A stretch of DNA of 64,000 nt from Piscicola geometra (taxonomy: Eukaryota; Annelida; Clitellata; Hirudinida; Piscicolidae), in the NCBI GenBank assembly GCA_943735955.1, contig OX030970.1:6257624-6321623 (forward strand), read 5' to 3'. The notes under the pieces were generated by a model. It saw only the letters and a list, made by a program, of their open reading frames with translations. It made no database searches and was not told the origin of the DNA. Positions 13,833-28,100 of this stretch are shown in pieces. A program made the position numbers and the translations under genes. Position 1 is the stretch's first letter. The number at the start of each line of letters is the position of its first letter.

Positions 13833-15380
13833 GATGGGGAGAAGTTGGGATGGGGAGAGATTGAGATGGGTATATGTTGAGATGGGGAGATGTTGAAGTG
13901 GAGAGAGAATGAGATGGGGAGAGGTTGCGATAGAAAAGGGTTCAGATTTTGAGATAGGGAGATGATGAGATGGAGAGATGTTGAGATAGGGAGAGGTTGA
14001 GATGGGAAGAGTTGAAATGGGGAGATGTTGAGATGGGGATATGTTGAGATGGGGAGAGAATGATATGGGGAGAGGTTGCGATAGAAAAGGGTTTAGATGT
14101 AGAGATGGGGAGATATTGAGATGGGAAGAGTTGAGATGGGGAGATGTTGAGATGGGGAGATGTTGAGATGGGAAGATGTTGAGATGGGAAGAGTTGAGAT
14201 GATGAGATGTTGGGATGGAAAGAGTTGAGATGGGGAGATGTTGAGATGGGGGTGTTGAGAGGGGGAGATGTTGAGATGGGAAGAGTTGAGATGGGGAGTT
14301 GTTGAGATGGGGAGATGTAGAGATGGGGAGAGGTTGAGATGGGGAGATGTTGCGGTGGGGAAGGGTTTAGATGTTGAGATGGGGAGAGGTTGAGATGGAG
14401 AGATGTTGAGTTTGGGAGATGTTGAGATGGGGAGATGTTGAGAGGGGGAGATGTTTAGATAGGAAGAGTTGAGATGGGGAGATGTTGAAATGGTGAGATG
14501 TTGAGATGGGGAGATGTTGAGATGGGGAGATGTTGAGATGGGGAGAGGATGAAATAGGGAGATGTTGCGGTGAGAAAGGGTTTAGATGTTGACATGAGGA
14601 AATGTTGAGATTGGGAGATGTTGTGATGGAGAGATGTTGAGATGGGGAGATGTTGAGATGGGGGGATGTTGAGATGGGGAGATGTTACGGTGGGAAAGGG
14701 TTTAGATGTTGAAAGGGGGAAATGTTAAGATGAGAAGGCGATGTTATCATTGTGATTGACATCTCTCCATCTCAATATTTCCCCGTCTCAACATCTCCTC
14801 ATCTCAACATCTCCTTATCTCAACATCTTCCCATCTCAATATCTCCCTATCTCAACCTCTTCCTGTCTCAACCTCTTCCTATCTCAACCTCTCCCCATCT
14901 CAACATCTCCCCATATCAACATTTCCCCATCTCAACATCGCTCCATCTCATCCTCTCCCCATCTCAATATCTCCCCATCTCAACATCTCCCCATCTCAAC
15001 CTCTTCCTGTCTCAACCTCTTCCTATCTCATTCTCTCCCCATCTCAACATTTCCCCATCTCAACATCTCCCCATCTCATCCTCTCCCCATCTCAATATTT
15101 CCCCGTCTCAACATCTCCTCATCTCAACATCTCCTTATCTCAACATCTTCCCATCTCAATATCTCCCTATCTCAACCTCTTCCTGTCTCAACTTCTTCTT
15201 CTCTCAACCTTTTCCCCTCTCCCCATCTCAACCTCTCCCTGTCTCAACCTCTTCCTATCTCAACCTCTCCCCATCTCAACATCTCCCCATCTCAACATTT
15301 CCCCATCTCAACATCTCCCCATCACATCCTCTCCCCATCTCAACATCTCCCTATCTCAACATCTCCCCATCTCAACCTCT

Positions 15381-15396
15381 CCCTGTCTGAGATGGG
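15381..15396. repeat. Loop-free Y-to-R junction (type example)
   Basis: A second junction class with no loop. Pyrimidine sequence ending CTCCCTGTCT runs directly into GAGATGGGAAGAG, giving the odd palindrome TCT-G-AGA (15,386-15,392). It recurs near 19,940, 24,303, 38,620, 41,028, 42,910 and 53,710, and inverted near 9,765. Confidence 0.75.
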
Positions 15397-17782
15397 AAGA
15401 GTTGAGATAGGGAGATGTTGAGATGGAGAGATTTCGAGATAGGGATATGTTGAGATGGGGAGAGAATGAGATGGGGAGAGGTTGCGATAAAAAGGGTTTA
15501 GATGTTAAGATGGGGAGATGTTGAGATGAGAAGAGTTGAGATGTGGAGATGTTGAGATGGGGAGATGTTGAGAGGGGGAGATGTTTAGATAGGAAGAGTT
15601 GAGATGGGGAGATGTTGAAATGGGGAGATGTTGAGATGAGGACATTTTGAGATGAGGAGATTTTGAGATGGGGAGATGTTGAGATGGGGAGATTTTGAGA
15701 TGAGGAGATGTTGAGATGTGGAGTGGATGAAATAGGGAGATGTTGCGGTGAGAAAGGGTTTAGATGTTGACATGAGGAGATGTTGAGATGGAGAGATGTT
15801 GAGATTGGGAGATGTTGTGATGGGGAGATGTTACGGTGAGAAAGGGTTTAGATGTTGAAAGGGGGAAATGTTAAGATGAGAAGGCGATGTTATCATTGTG
15901 ATTGACATCTCTCCATCTCAATATTTTCCCGTCTCAACATCTCCTCATCTCAACATCTCCTTATCTCAACATCTTCCCATCTCAATATCTCCCTATCTCA
16001 ACCTCTTCCTGTCTCAACTTCTTCCTCTCTCAACCTTTTCCCATCTCCCCATCTCAACCTCTCCCTGTCTCAACCTCTTCCTATCTCATCCTCTCCCCAT
16101 CTCAATATCTCTCCATCTCAACATCTCCCCATCTCAACCTCTTCCTGTCTCAACCTCTTCCTATCTCATTCTCTCCCCATCTCAACATCTCCCCATCTCA
16201 AAATCTCCCCATCTCAACATCTCCCCCTCTCAACATCTCCCCATCTCAAAATCTCGCCATCTCAACTCTTCCCATCTCAACATCTTCCCATCTCAACATC
16301 TCTCTATCTCAACATCTCAACATCTAAACCCTTTCCCACCGCAACATCTCCCCATCTCAACATCTCCCCGTCTCAACATTTCCCCATCTCAACATCTAAA
16401 CCCTTTCCCACCGCAACATCTCCCCATCTCAACATCTCCCTGTCTCAACATCTTCCCATCTCAACATCTTCCCATCTGAACATCTCTCTATCTCAACATC
16501 TCAACATCTAAACCCTTTCCCACCGCAACATCTTCCCATCTCAACATCTCACCGTCTCAACATCTCCCCATCTCATCCTCTCCCCATCTCAATATCTCCC
16601 CATCTCAACATCTCCTTATCTCAACCTCTCCCTGTCTCAACCTCTTCCTATCTCAACCTCTCCCCATCTCAATATCTCCCCATCTCAACATCTCCCTATC
16701 TCAACCTCTCCCTGTCTCAACCTCTTCCTATCTCAACCTCTCCCCATCACAACATCTCCCCATCTCAACATTTCCCCATCTCAACATCTCCCCTTCTCAT
16801 CCTCTCCATCTCAACATCTCTCCATCTCAACCTCCCCCTGTTTCAACCTCTCCCTATCTAAACCTTTTCTTATCTCAACTGTTTTTAGAAGTTGAGATGT
16901 TAAGATGGGGAGAAGTTGGGATGGGGAGAGATTGAGATGGGTATATGTTGAGATGGGGAGATGTTGAAGTGGAGAGAGAATGAGATGGGGAGAGGTTGCG
17001 ATAGAAAAGGGTTCAGATTTTGAGATAGGGAGATGATGAAATGGAGAGATGTTGAGATAGGGAGAGGTTGAGATGGGAAGAGTTGAGATGGGGAGATGTT
17101 GAGATCGGGAGATGTTGAGATGGGAAGATGTTGAGATGGGAAGAGTTGAGATGATGAGATGTTGGGATGGGAAGAGTTGAGATGGGGAGATGTTGAGATG
17201 GGGGTGTTGAGAGGGGGAGATGTTGAGATGGGAAGAGTTGAGATGGGGAGTTGTTGAGATGGGGAGATGTTGAGATGGGGAGAGGATGAGATGGGGAGAT
17301 GTTGAGATGGGGAGAGAATGAGATGGGGAGATGTTGCGGTGGGGAAGGGTTTAGATGTTGAGATGGGGACATTTTGAGATGAGGAGATTTTGAAATGGGG
17401 AGATGTTGAGATGGGGAGATTTTGAGATGAGGTGATGTTGAGATGGGGAGATGTTGAGATGGGGAGATGTTGAGATGGGGAGAGGATGAAATAGGGAGAT
17501 GTTGCGGTGAGAAAGGGTTTAGATGTTGACATGAGGAGATGTTGAGATTGGGAGATGTTGTGATGGGCAGATGTTGAGATGGGGAGTTGTTGAGATGGGG
17601 AGATGTTGAGATGGGGAGATGTTACGGTGGGAAAGGGTTCAGATGTTGAAAGGGGGAAATGTTAAGATGAGAAGGCGATGTTATCATTGTGATTGACATC
17701 TCTCCATCTCAATATTTCCCCGTCTCAACATTTCCCCATCTCAACATCTAAACCCTTTCCCACCGCAACATCTCCCCATCTC

Positions 17783-20700
17783 AACATCTCCCTGTCTCAA
17801 CATCTTCCCATCTCAACATCTTCCCATCTGAACATCTCTCTATCTCAACATCTCAACATCTAAACCCTTTCCCACCGCAACATCTTCCCATCTCAACATC
17901 TCACCGTCTCAACATCTCCCCATCTCAACATCTTCCCATCTCATCCTTTTCCCATCTCAACATCTCCCCATCTCAACATCTCCCCATCTCAAAATCTCTC
18001 CATCTCATCCTCTCTCCATCTCAATATCTCCCCATCTCAACATCTCCCCATCTCAACCTCTCCCTGTCTCAACCTCTTCCTATCTCAACCTCTCCCCATC
18101 ACAACATCTCCCTATCTCAACATTTCCCCATCTCAACATCTCCCCTTCTCATCCACTCCATCTCAACATCCTCTCCATCTCAACATCCTCTCCATCTCAA
18201 CCTCCCCCTGTCTCAACCTCTCCCTGTCTTAACCTTTTCTTATCTCAACAGTTTTTAGAAGTTGAGATGTTAAGATGGGGAGAAGTTGGGATGGGGAGAG
18301 ATTGAGATGGGTATATGTTGAGATGGGGAGATGTTGAAGTGGAGAGAGAATGAGATGGGGAGAGGTTGCGATAGAAAAGGGTTCAGATTTTGAGATAGGA
18401 AGATGATGAGATGGAGAGATGTTGAGATAGGGAGAGGTTGAGATGGAAAGAGTTGAAATGGGGAGATGTTGAGATGGGGATATGTTGAGATGGGGAGAGA
18501 ATGATATGGGGAGAGGTTGCGATAGAAAAGGGTTTAGATGTAGAGATGGGGAGATATTGAGATGGGGAGAGTTGAGATGGGGAGATGTTGAGATGGGGAG
18601 ATGTTGAGATGGGAAGATGTTGAGATGGGAAGAGTTGAGATGATGAGATGTTGGGATGGAAAGAGTTGAGATGGGGAGATGTTGAGATGGGGGTGTTGAG
18701 AGGGGGAGATGTTGAGATGGGAAGAGTTGAGATGGGGAGTTGTTGAGATGGGGAGATGTAGAGATGGGGAGAGGTTGAGATGGGGAGATGTTGCGGTGGG
18801 GAAGGGTTTAGATGTTGAGATGGGGAGAGGTTGAGATGGAGAGATGTTGAGTTTGGGAGATGTTGAGATGGGGAGATGTTGAGAGGGGGAGATGTTTAGA
18901 TAGGAAGAGTTGAGATGGAGAGATGTTGAAATGGTGAGATGTTGAGATGGGGAGATGTTGAGATGGGGAGATGTTGAGATGGGGAGAGGATGAAATAGGG
19001 AGATGTTGCGGTGAGAAAGGGTTTAGATGTTGACATGAGGAAATGTTGAGATTGGGAGATGTTGTGATGGGGAGATGTTGAGATGGGGGGATGTTGAGAT
19101 GGGGAGATGTTACGGTGGGAAAGGGTTTAGATGTTGAAAGGGGGAAATGTTAAGATGAGAAGGCGATGTTATCATTGTGATTGACATCTCTCCATCTCAA
19201 TATTTCCCTGTCTCAACATCTCCTCATCTCAACATCTCCTTATCTCAACATCTTCCCATCTCAATATCTCCCTATCTCAACCTCTTCCTGTCTCAACCTC
19301 TTCCTATCTCAACCTCTCCCCATCTCAACATCTCCCCATATCAACATTTCCCCATCTCAACATCGCTCCATCTCATCCTCTCCCCATCTCAATATCTCCC
19401 CATCTCAACATCTCCCCATCTCAACCTCTTCCTGTCTCAACCTCTTCCTATCTCATTCTCTCCCCATCTCAACATTTCCCCATCTCAACATCTCCCCATC
19501 TCATCCTCTCCCCATCTCAATATTTCCCCGTCTCAACATCTCCTCATCTCAACATCTCCTTATCTCAACATCTTCCCATCTCAATATCTCCCTATCTCAA
19601 CCTCTTCCTGTATCAACTTCTTCTTCTCTCAACCTTTTCCCCTCTCCCCATCTCAACCTCTCCCTGTCTCAACCTCTTCCTATCTCAACCTCTCCCCATC
19701 TCAACATCTCCCCATCTCAACATTTCCCCATCTCAACATCTCCCCATCACATCCTCTCCCCTTCTCAATATCTCCCCATCTCAACATCTCCCCATCTCAA
19801 CCTCTTTCTGTCTCAACCTCTCCCCATCTCATTCTCTCCCCATCTCAACATCTCCCCATCTCAACATCTCCCCATCACATCCTCTCCCCATCTCAACATC
19901 TCCCTATCTCAACATCTCCCCATCTCAACCTCTCCCTGTCTGAGATGGGAAGAGTTGAGATAGGGAGATGTTGAGATGGAGAGATTTCGAGATAGGGATA
20001 TGTTGAGATGGGGAGAGAATGAGATGGGGAGAGGTTGCGATAAAAAAGGGTTTAGATGTTAAGATGGGGAGATGTTGAGATGAGAAGAGTTGAGATGGGG
20101 AGATGTTGAGATGGGGAGATGTTGAGATGGGGAGATGTTGAGAGGGGGAGATGTTTAGATAGGAAGAGTTGAGATGGGGAGATGTTGAAATGGGGAGATG
20201 TTGAGATGAGGACATTTTGAGATGAGGAGATTTTGAGATGGGGAGATGTTGAGATGGGGAGATTTTGAGATGAGGAGATGTTGAGATGTGGAGTGGATGA
20301 AATAGGGAGATGTTGCGGTGAGAAAGGGTTTAGATGTTGACATGAGGAGATGTTGAGATGGAGAGATGTTGAGATTGGGAGATGTTGTGATGGGGAGATG
20401 TTACGGTGAGAAAGGGTTTAGATTTTGAAAGGGGGAAATGTTAAGATGAGAAGGCGATGTTATCATTGTGATTGACATCTCTCCATCTCAATATTTTCCC
20501 GTCTCAACATCTCCTCATCTCAACATCTCCTTATCTCAACATCTTCCCATCTCAATATCTCCCTATCTCAACCTCTTCCTGTCTCAACTTCTTCCTCTCT
20601 CAACCTTTTCCCATCTCCCCATCTCAACCTCTCCCTGTCTCAACCTCTTCCTATCTCATCCTCTCCCCATCTCAATATCTCTCCATCTCAACATCTCCCC

Positions 20701-20793
20701 ATCTCAACCTCTTCCTGTCTCAACCTCTTCCTATCTCATTTTCTCCCCATCTCAACATTTCCCCATCTCAAAATCTCCCCATCTCAACATCTC
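17783..20793. repeat. 3.0-kb higher-order repeat, copy A
   Basis: About 3.0 kb that reappears at 22,146-25,156 with an offset of exactly 4,363 bp at every landmark compared: the R-to-Y junctions (19,165 and 23,528), the TCTGAGA junction near 19,940 and 24,303, and the translated open frames across 19,177-20,343, which are identical in the two copies. It contains R and Y blocks in the order Y-R-Y-R-Y, so one copying event moved several inversions at once. Confidence 0.85.
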
Positions 20794-22145
20794 CCCATCT
20801 TAACATTTCCCCATCTCAACATCTCCCCATCTCATCCTCTTCCCATCTCAATATCTCCCCATCTCAACATCTCCTTATCTCAACCTCTCCCTGTCTCAAC
20901 CTCTTCCTATCTCAACCTCTCCCCATCTCAATATCTCCCCATCTCAACATCTCCCTATCTCAACCTCTCCCTGTCTCAACCTCTTCCTATCTCAACCTCT
21001 CCCCATCACAACATCTCCCCATCTCAACATTTCCCCATCTCAACATCTCCCCTTCTCATCCTCTCCATCTCAACATCTCTCCATCTCAACCTCCCCCTGT
21101 TTCAACCTCTCCCTATCTAAACCTTTTCTTATCTCAACTGTTTTTAGAAGTTGAGATGTTAAGATGGGGAGAAGTTGGGATGGGGAGAGATTGAGATGGG
21201 TATATGTTGAGATGGGGAGATGTTGAAGTGGAGAGAGAATGAGATGGGGAGAGGTTGCGATAGAAAAGGGTTCAGATTTTGAGATAGGGAGATGATGAAA
21301 TGGAGAGATGTTGAGATAGGGAGAGGTTGAGATGGGAAGAGTTGAGATGGGGAGATGTTGAGATCGGGAGATGTTGAGATGGGAAGATGTTGAGATGGGA
21401 AGAGTTGAGATGATGAGATGTTGGGATGGGAAGAGTTGAGATGGGGAGATGTTGAGATGGGGGTGTTGAGAGGGGGAGATGTTGAGATGGGAAGAGTTGA
21501 GATGGGGAGTTGTTGAGATGGGGAGATGTTGAGATGGGGAGAGGATGAGATGGGGAGATGTTGAGATGGGGAGAGAATGAGATGGGGAGATGTTGCGGTG
21601 GGGAAGGGTTTAGATGTTGAGATGGGGACATTTTGAGATGAGGAGATTTTGAAATGGGGAGATGTTGAGATGGGGAGATTTTGAGATGAGGTGATGTTGA
21701 GATGGGGAGATGTTGAGATGGGGAGATGTTGAGATGGGGAGAGGATGAAATAGGGAGATGTTGCGGTGAGAAAGGGTTTAGATGTTGACATGAGGAGATG
21801 TTGAGATTGGGAGATGTTGTGATGGGCAGATGTTGAGATGGGGAGTTGTTGAGATGGGGAGATGTTGAGATGGGGAGATGTTACGGTGGGAAAGGGTTCA
21901 GATGTTGAAAGGGGGAAATGTTAAGATGAGAAGGCGATGTTATCATTGTGATTGACATCTCTCCATCTCAATATTTCCCCGTCTCAACATTTCCCCATCT
22001 CAACATCTAAACCCTTTCCCACCGCAACATCTCCCCATCTCAACATCTCCCCATCTCAACAACTCCCCATCTCAACATCTGCCCATCACAACATCTCCCA
22101 ATCTCAACATCTCCTCATGTCAACATCTAAACCCTTTCTCACCGC

Positions 22146-25100
22146 AACATCTCCCTGTCTCAACATCTTCCCATCTCAACATCTTCCCATCTGAACATCT
22201 CTCTATCTCAACATCTCAACATCTAAACCCTTTCCCACCGCAACATCTTCCCATCTCAACATCTCACCGTCTCAACATCTCCCCATCTCAACATCTTCCC
22301 ATCTCATCCTTTTCCCATCTCAACATCTCCCCATCTCAACATCTCCCCATCTCAAAATCTCTCCATCTCATCCTCTCTCCATCTCAATATCTCCCCATCT
22401 CAACATCTCCCCATCTCAACCTCTCCCTGTCTCAACCTCTTCCTATCTCAACCTCTCCCCATCACAACATCTCCCTATCTCAACATTTCCCCATCTCAAC
22501 ATCTCCCCTTCTCATCCACTCCATCTCAACATCCTCTCCATCTCAACATCCTCTCCATCTCAACCTCCCCCTGTCTCAACCTCTCCCTGTCTTAACCTTT
22601 TCTTATCTCAACAGTTTTTAGAAGTTGAGATGTTAAGATGGGGAGAAGTTGGGATGGGGAGAGATTGAGATGGGTATATGTTGAGATGGGGAGATGTTGA
22701 AGTGGAGAGAGAATGAGATGGGGAGAGGTTGCGATAGAAAAGGGTTCAGATTTTGAGATAGGAAGATGATGAGATGGAGAGATGTTGAGATAGGGAGAGG
22801 TTGAGATGGAAAGAGTTGAAATGGGGAGATGTTGAGATGGGGATATGTTGAGATGGGGAGAGAATGATATGGGGAGAGGTTGCGATAGAAAAGGGTTTAG
22901 ATGTAGAGATGGGGAGATATTGAGATGGGGAGAGTTGAGATGGGGAGATGTTGAGATGGGGAGATGTTGAGATGGGAAGATGTTGAGATGGGAAGAGTTG
23001 AGATGATGAGATGTTGGGATGGAAAGAGTTGAGATGGGGAGATGTTGAGATGGGGGTGTTGAGAGGGGGAGATGTTGAGATGGGAAGAGTTGAGATGGGG
23101 AGTTGTTGAGATGGGGAGATGTAGAGATGGGGAGAGGTTGAGATGGGGAGATGTTGCGGTGGGGAAGGGTTTAGATGTTGAGATGGGGAGAGGTTGAGAT
23201 GGAGAGATGTTGAGTTTGGGAGATGTTGAGATGGGGAGATGTTGAGAGGGGGAGATGTTTAGATAGGAAGAGTTGAGATGGAGAGATGTTGAAATGGTGA
23301 GATGTTGAGATGGGGAGATGTTGAGATGGGGAGATGTTGAGATGGGGAGAGGATGAAATAGGGAGATGTTGCGGTGAGAAAGGGTTTAGATGTTGACATG
23401 AGGAAATGTTGAGATTGGGAGATGTTGTGATGGGGAGATGTTGAGATGGGGGGATGTTGAGATGGGGAGATGTTACGGTGGGAAAGGGTTTAGATGTTGA
23501 AAGGGGGAAATGTTAAGATGAGAAGGCGATGTTATCATTGTGATTGACATCTCTCCATCTCAATATTTCCCTGTCTCAACATCTCCTCATCTCAACATCT
23601 CCTTATCTCAACATCTTCCCATCTCAATATCTCCCTATCTCAACCTCTTCCTGTCTCAACCTCTTCCTATCTCAACCTCTCCCCATCTCAACATCTCCCC
23701 ATATCAACATTTCCCCATCTCAACATCGCTCCATCTCATCCTCTCCCCATCTCAATATCTCCCCATCTCAACATCTCCCCATCTCAACCTCTTCCTGTCT
23801 CAACCTCTTCCTATCTCATTCTCTCCCCATCTCAACATTTCCCCATCTCAACATCTCCCCATCTCATCCTCTCCCCATCTCAATATTTCCCCGTCTCAAC
23901 ATCTCCTCATCTCAACATCTCCTTATCTCAACATCTTCCCATCTCAATATCTCCCTATCTCAACCTCTTCCTGTATCAACTTCTTCTTCTCTCAACCTTT
24001 TCCCCTCTCCCCATCTCAACCTCTCCCTGTCTCAACCTCTTCCTATCTCAACCTCTCCCCATCTCAACATCTCCCCATCTCAACATTTCCCCATCTCAAC
24101 ATCTCCCCATCACATCCTCTCCCCTTCTCAATATCTCCCCATCTCAACATCTCCCCATCTCAACCTCTTTCTGTCTCAACCTCTCCCCATCTCATTCTCT
24201 CCCCATCTCAACATCTCCCCATCTCAACATCTCCCCATCACATCCTCTCCCCATCTCAACATCTCCCTATCTCAACATCTCCCCATCTCAACCTCTCCCT
24301 GTCTGAGATGGGAAGAGTTGAGATAGGGAGATGTTGAGATGGAGAGATTTCGAGATAGGGATATGTTGAGATGGGGAGAGAATGAGATGGGGAGAGGTTG
24401 CGATAAAAAAGGGTTTAGATGTTAAGATGGGGAGATGTTGAGATGAGAAGAGTTGAGATGGGGAGATGTTGAGATGGGGAGATGTTGAGATGGGGAGATG
24501 TTGAGAGGGGGAGATGTTTAGATAGGAAGAGTTGAGATGGGGAGATGTTGAAATGGGGAGATGTTGAGATGAGGACATTTTGAGATGAGGAGATTTTGAG
24601 ATGGGGAGATGTTGAGATGGGGAGATTTTGAGATGAGGAGATGTTGAGATGTGGAGTGGATGAAATAGGGAGATGTTGCGGTGAGAAAGGGTTTAGATGT
24701 TGACATGAGGAGATGTTGAGATGGAGAGATGTTGAGATTGGGAGATGTTGTGATGGGGAGATGTTACGGTGAGAAAGGGTTTAGATTTTGAAAGGGGGAA
24801 ATGTTAAGATGAGAAGGCGATGTTATCATTGTGATTGACATCTCTCCATCTCAATATTTTCCCGTCTCAACATCTCCTCATCTCAACATCTCCTTATCTC
24901 AACATCTTCCCATCTCAATATCTCCCTATCTCAACCTCTTCCTGTCTCAACTTCTTCCTCTCTCAACCTTTTCCCATCTCCCCATCTCAACCTCTCCCTG
25001 TCTCAACCTCTTCCTATCTCATCCTCTCCCCATCTCAATATCTCTCCATCTCAACATCTCCCCATCTCAACCTCTTCCTGTCTCAACCTCTTCCTATCTC

Positions 25101-25156
25101 ATTTTCTCCCCATCTCAACATTTCCCCATCTCAAAATCTCCCCATCTCAACATCTC
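22146..25156. repeat. 3.0-kb higher-order repeat, copy B
   Basis: Second copy of 17,783-20,793. It starts inside the unit CTCCCTGTCTCAACATCT and ends where copy A reads CATCTTAACATTT but this copy reads CTCATCTCAAAATC. The bases between the copies (20,794-22,145) include a partial copy of the unit next to copy A, so the whole is a 4.3-kb tandem higher-order repeat with internal differences. Confidence 0.85.
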
Positions 25157-28100
25157 CTCATCTCAAAATCTCCCCATCTCAACATCTCCCCCTCTCAACA
25201 TCTCCCCATCTCAAAATCTCGCCATCTCAACTCTTCCCATCTCAACATCTTCCCATCTCAACATCTCTCTATCTCAACATCTCAACATCTAAACCCTTTC
25301 CCACCGCAACATCTCCCCATCTCAACATCTCCCCGTCTCAACATTTCCCCATCTCAACATCTAAACCCTTTCCCACCGCAACATCTCCCCATCTCAACAT
25401 CTCCCTGTCTCAACATCTTCCCATCTCAACATCTTCCCATCTGAACATCTCTCTATCTCAACATCTCAACATCTAAACCCTTTCCCACCGCAACATCTTC
25501 CCATCTCAACATCTCACCGTCTCAACATCTCCCCATCTCATTCTCTCCCCATCTCAATATCTCCCCATCTCAACATCTCCTTATCTCAACCTCTCCCTGT
25601 CTCAACCTCTTCCTATCTCAACCTCTCCCCATCTCAATATCTCCCCATCTCAACATCTCCCTATCTCAACCTCTCCCTGTCTCAACCTCTTCCTATCTCA
25701 ACCTCTCCCCATCACAACATCTCCCCATCTCAACATTTCCCCATCTCAACATCTCCCCTTCTCATCCTATCCATCTCAACATCTCTCCATCTCAACCTCC
25801 CCCTGTCTCAACCTCTCCCTGTCTAAACCTTTTCTTATCTCAACAGTTTTTAGAAGTTGAGATGTTAAGATGGGGAGAAGTTGGGATAGGGAGAGATTGA
25901 GATGGGTATATGTTGAGATGGGGAGATGTTGAAGTGGAGAGAGAATGAGATGGGGAGAGGTTGCGATAGAAAAGGGTTCAGATTTTGAGATAGGGAGATG
26001 ATGAAATGGAGAGATGTTGAGATAGGGAGAGGTTGAGATGGTAAGAGTTGAGATGGGGAGATGTTGAGATGGGGAGATGTTGAGATGGGAAGATGTTGAG
26101 ATGGGAAGAGTTGAGATGATGAGATGTTGGGATGGGAAGAGTTGAGATGGGGAGATGTTGAGATGGGGGTGTTGAGAGGGGGAGATGTTGAGATGGGAAG
26201 AGTTGAGATGGGGAGTTGTTGAGATGGGGAGATGTTGAGATGGGGAGAGGATGAGATGGGGAGATGTTGAGATGGGGAGAGAATGAGATGGGGAGATGTT
26301 GCGGTGGGGAAGGGTTTAGATGTTGAGATGGGAAGATGTTGAGATGGGAAGAGTTGAGATGATGAGATGTTGGGATGGGAAGAGTTGAGATGGGGAGATG
26401 TTGAGATGGGGGTGTTGAGAGGGGGAGATGTTGAGATGGGAAGAGTTGAGATGGGGAGTTGTTGAGATGGGGAGATGTTGAGATGAGGAGATTTTGAAAT
26501 GGGGAGATGTTGAGATGGGGAGATTTTGAGATGAGGTGATGTTGAGATGGGGAGATGTTGAGATGGGGAGATGTTGAGATGGGGAGAGGATGAAATAGGG
26601 AGATGTTGCGGTGAGAAAGGGTTTAGATGTTGACAAGAGGAGATGTTGAGATTGGGAGATGTTGTGATGGGGAGATGTTGAGATGGGGAGTTGTTGAGAT
26701 GGGGAGATGTTGAGATGGGGAGATGTTACGGTGGGAAAGGGTTCAGATGTTGAAAGGGGGAAATGTTAAGATGAGAAGGCGATGTTATCATTGTGATTGA
26801 CATCTCTCCATCTCAATATTTCCCCGTCTCAACATCTCCTCATCTCAACATCTCCTTATCTCAACATCTTCTCATCTCAATATCTCCCTATCTCAACCTC
26901 TTCCTATCTCAACCTCTCCCCATCTCAACATCTCCCCATCTCAACATTTCCCCATCTCAACATCGCCCCATCTCATCCTCTCCCCATCTCAATATCTCCC
27001 CATCTCAACATCTCCCCATCTCATCCTCTCCCCATCTCAATATCTCCCCATCTCAACATCTCCCTATCTCAAACTCTCCCTGTCTCAACTTCTTCCTGTC
27101 TCAACCTCTTCCTATCTCATTCTCTCCCCATCTTAACATTTCCCCATCTCAACATCTCCCCATCTTAACATTTCCCCATCTCAACATCTCCCCATCTCAT
27201 CCTCTTCCCATCTCAATATCTCCCCATCTCAACATCTCCCTATCTCAACCTCTCCCTGTCTCAACCTCTTCCTATCTCAACCTCTCCCCATCTCAATATC
27301 TCCCCATCTCAACATCTCCCTATCTCAACCTCTCCCTGTCTCAACCTCTTCCTATCTCAACCTCTCCCCATCACAACATCTCCCCATCTCAACATTTCCC
27401 CATCTCAACATCTCCCCTTCTCATCCTCTCCATCTCAACATCTCTCCATCTCAACCTCCCCCTGTCTCAACCTCTCCCTGTCTAAACCTTTTCTTATCTC
27501 AACAGTTTTTAGAAGTTGAGATGTTAAGATGGGGAGAAGTTGGGATGGGGAGAGATTGAGATGGGTATATGTTGAGATGGGGAGATGTTGAAGTGGAGAG
27601 AGAATGAGATGGGGAGAGGTTGCGATAGAAAAGGGTTCAGATTTTGAGATAGGGAGATGTTGAGATGGAGAGATGTTTAGATAGGGAGAGGTTGAGATGG
27701 GAAGAGTTGAGATGGGGAGATGTTGAGATGGGGAGATGTTGAGATGGGGAGAGAATGAAATGGGGAGAGGTTGCGATAGAAAAGGGTTTAGATGTTGAAA
27801 TGGGGAGATATTGAGATGGGAAGAGTTGAGATGGGGAGATGTTGAGATGGGGAGATGTTGAGATGGGAAGATGTTGAGATGGGAAGAGTTGAGATGATGA
27901 GATGTTGGGATGGGAAGAGTTGAGATGGTGAGGTGTTGAGATGGGGAGTTGTTGAGATGGGGAGATGTTGAGATGGGGAGAGGATGAGATGGGGGGATGT
28001 TGAGATGGGGAAGGGTTTAGATGTTGAGATGGGGAGAGGTTGAGATGGAGAGATTTTGAGTTTGGGAGATGTTGAGATGGGGAGATGTTGAGAGGGGGAG

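Larger units (their letters stand above)
11521..17782. repeat. Array segment 3: standard-orientation blocks
   Basis: Approximate layout: Y 11,515-11,990; R 12,000-13,070; Y 13,070-13,815; R 13,820-14,755; Y 14,755-15,390; R 15,390-15,900; Y 15,900-16,885; R 16,890-17,690; then Y. Part of it (about 16,560-17,740) recurs at about 20,820-22,000 with an offset of 4,259 bp. The R-to-Y junctions near 13,053, 14,743, 15,885 and 17,683 are the common form. No gene is seen. Confidence 0.8.
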
